Position numbers and translations under genes: made by a program. A DNA stretch of 32,647 nt, from positions 1-32,647 of the forward strand of contig DAOTYI010000157.1 in assembly GCA_034434895.1 (NCBI GenBank). Direction: 5' to 3'. The notes beneath the pieces were generated by a model. That model worked only from the letters and a program-made list of their open reading frames with translations, made no database searches and was not told the origin of the DNA. Positions 31,267-32,647 of the stretch are shown in pieces (positions within the stretch are counted from its first letter, which is position 1; each line of letters starts with the position of its first letter). This DNA is from DAOTXL01 sp034434895 (GTDB lineage Bacteria > Chloroflexota > Anaerolineae > JAAYZQ01).

Positions 31267-32547
31267 TCATGATTCCTCCGATTCGGTCTGGCGCAGGGTG
31301 TGCAGAGGCACAGTCACGACAATCGCCGTCCCCAATCCTGGACGGGAATGGATGGACAGTTTGCCCCTCAGGGCCTGCGCCCGCTCGCGCATGTTGAGCA
31401 ATCCCAGACTGCCCCGCCGATCATATTCGGCGCTCAGTTTATCCAGATCGAACCCCCGGCCGTCATCCCGGACCCCCACTATCAAAGTATCCCTCTGTTC
31501 GGCTACGGCGATCCACACATTCCGCGCCCAGGCATGTTTTTTGACATTGCCCACCGCCTCCTGGACGATGGAAAAGAGCGCCCGTTCGGCAGGGGCCACC
31601 AGCCGACCGGAAAAGCCGCTGATCTGGAGATGATAGGCCAGGTCACCTGCTTCCTGCTGTTGCTGGATATACAATTGCAGGGCCGGCACCAGCCCCTGGG
31701 TTTCCAGAATGACCGGCCGCAGGTCGAACAACAGGGTGCGGATCTGGCGCAGCGCCTCGCGGGCAATCGGCACCAGTTCCTCCAGTTCCCGGACCGCCTT
31801 CGCCGGTTCCCGTTCCCAAAACTTGCGCACGATCTCGATCTGGGTGATGAGCGACGACAGCAATTGGGCCGGCCCATCATGCAGGTCGCGGGCCAGACGG
31901 CGGCGCACCTCCTCCTCGATGGCGATCAGCCGGTCACGCTCCCGCTTCAAATCCTGGTAAAGACGGGCATTTTCGATGGCGGTCGCCGACTGGGCAGCAA
32001 ATGAGGTCAGCAGGTTCAGGTCGTCGTCGTCAAACGGCTCGCCGCCCATTTTGTTGAGGACCTGGATGACGCCGATCGTTTCCCCCCTGGTGATCAGGGG
32101 CACCCCGATCTGGGATGTAACCTCAAAGTCAACACTGACGGGGATCTCTTCCAGGAAACGATCATCCTGGCTGACATCGTCCACGATAACAGGTTGGTTG
32201 CGCGAAAGAATCCAGCCGGCCAGGCCCTGATCTTTTCCGATCCGCCTGCCTTGCAGCGCCTGGCCTCCGCCCCCTTCGACCACGGAAAAGATCAACTCCT
32301 GCTTGTTGGAGTCGAGCAACAGCAACGCCCCGGCCTGGCCCTCAACCGCATTGATGGCCGAGCGGAGGATACGATGTAACAACCGCTCGACATCCAGCTC
32401 CACGGCCAGGTCTTGAGCGATGTGCTGCACCATCCGCAGGCCGATCAGTTGCTGGCTCAGGGAGACGTAACCGTTGCGCAATTGCTCGTTCTCGTTCTGA
32501 AGTTCTTTCAGGATCTTTTCCAACTCCGATGCATTCAGCTCCGTCAT
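31267..32547 (-). CDS. GAF-domain sensor histidine kinase (NarL/DesK-type)
   Basis: A soluble 426-residue kinase with no membrane helix. A short coiled coil (about 5-40) leads into a GAF domain (about 45-195; GKDQGLAGWILSRNQPVIVDDVSQDDRF, IGVPLITRGETIGVIQVLNK). The HisKA_3 dimerisation helix has the phospho-acceptor His223 in RLARDLHDGPAQLLSSL. The HATPase_c domain has Asn334 in QEAVGNVKKHA, DDGRGFD (361-367) and GSLGLLNMRERA. Such kinases normally phosphorylate a NarL/LuxR-type regulator; none is within the window, though it could lie just beyond the right edge or elsewhere. The ATG at 32547 follows AGGAGG closely. The GAF ligand is unknown. Confidence 0.95.
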   Translation of the reverse strand: MTELNASELEKILKELQNENEQLRNGYVSLSQQLIGLRMVQHIAQDLAVELDVERLLHRILRSAINAVEGQAGALLLLDSNKQELIFSVVEGGGGQALQGRRIGKDQGLAGWILSRNQPVIVDDVSQDDRFLEEIPVSVDFEVTSQIGVPLITRGETIGVIQVLNKMGGEPFDDDDLNLLTSFAAQSATAIENARLYQDLKRERDRLIAIEEEVRRRLARDLHDGPAQLLSSLITQIEIVRKFWEREPAKAVRELEELVPIAREALRQIRTLLFDLRPVILETQGLVPALQLYIQQQQEAGDLAYHLQISGFSGRLVAPAERALFSIVQEAVGNVKKHAWARNVWIAVAEQRDTLIVGVRDDGRGFDLDKLSAEYDRRGSLGLLNMRERAQALRGKLSIHSRPGLGTAIVVTVPLHTLRQTESEES

Positions 32548-32566
32548 GGGGCCTCCTGATGGACCA

Positions 32567-32595
32567 ATTATAACATCTTTCGCCGGGGAATGCAA
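32567..32595 (-). promoter_or_regulatory. Candidate promoter of the histidine-kinase gene
   Basis: On the minus strand TATAAT is at 32572-32567 and TTGCAT at 32595-32590 with a 17-bp spacer. The start of transcription would be near 32560, leaving a leader of only about 12 nt that still includes the AGGAGG. Confidence 0.5.
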
Positions 32596-32647
32596 TAGCG
32601 ATTCACCTTCGTCAAGCCACTTGCCCGGCGGTCCATAAAATGCTATA

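Overview
The window is GC-rich, densely coded bacterial chromosome of about 32.6 kb with 29 intact or nearly intact protein genes and one clear gene remnant. No rRNA, tRNA, CRISPR array, prophage or complete insertion sequence was recognised. Gene content suggests a free-living, probably anaerobic or facultative member of the Chloroflexota (Anaerolineae/Caldilineae-like). The grounds are a class A PBP with long C-terminal Ig-like domains, a LexA with a Gram-positive-type SOS box, adjacent tal and pgi genes, and an abundance of palindromic intergenic repeats. The lineage call is inference from gene style, not from a marker gene.

Layout. 142-3196 (minus): lgt, an M20 dipeptidase and a beta-sandwich protein. 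3428-4108 (plus): a CRP/FNR-family regulator with a consensus promoter, tail to tail with and overlapping the PBP gene. 3911-11394 (minus): nitroreductase, glutamine synthetase, urocanase, a small zinc-ribbon protein and a class A PBP, in close succession. 11654-14508 (plus): lexA with an SOS box inside its own promoter, a stripped-down FtsK/SpoIIIE-type ATPase and two small proteins. 14809-15817 (plus): a methyltransferase truncated by a palindromic repeat, a CooT-like nickel-binding protein and a His-tailed helical partner. 15869-16708 (plus): a Prx6-type peroxiredoxin behind a perfect TTGACA-17-TATAAT promoter.

17044-23514 (plus) is the metabolic centrepiece. It encodes a fused HdrC-HdrB protein, HdrA, an MvhD-like subunit, an iron-sulfur protein resembling an FrhB/FdhB piece joined to a ferredoxin, and a molybdopterin formate dehydrogenase catalytic subunit. 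Together these can be read as a formate-dependent, flavin-based electron-bifurcating heterodisulfide-reductase-type complex, in an organism that carries no visible methanogenesis gene here.

23723-24696 (minus) holds two Hsp20 chaperones. The outer one is preceded by four direct repeats at exact 11-bp spacing, placed like the boxes of a PhoB/OmpR-type activator. 25037-28637 (plus) is an SDR, transaldolase and phosphoglucose isomerase operon. 28888-32547 (minus) carries a TPR protein, a two-helix membrane protein, a GNAT with a thioredoxin-like tail, and a GAF-domain NarL/DesK-type histidine kinase.

Repeats are a second theme. Family A is a MITE-like element with 15-bp terminal inverted repeats starting GAGCTTGTCTGAAAA and 3-bp TNA target duplications (TAA and TCA seen). 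Family B is a roughly 100-bp hairpin element with ends starting TGGCAGCCTGTCGG. One A copy sits inside a B copy, and another B copy supplies the stop codon that cuts off the methyltransferase. A third kind of element (ends CAGGACTTGCGCA) and several single hairpins fill the remaining gaps.
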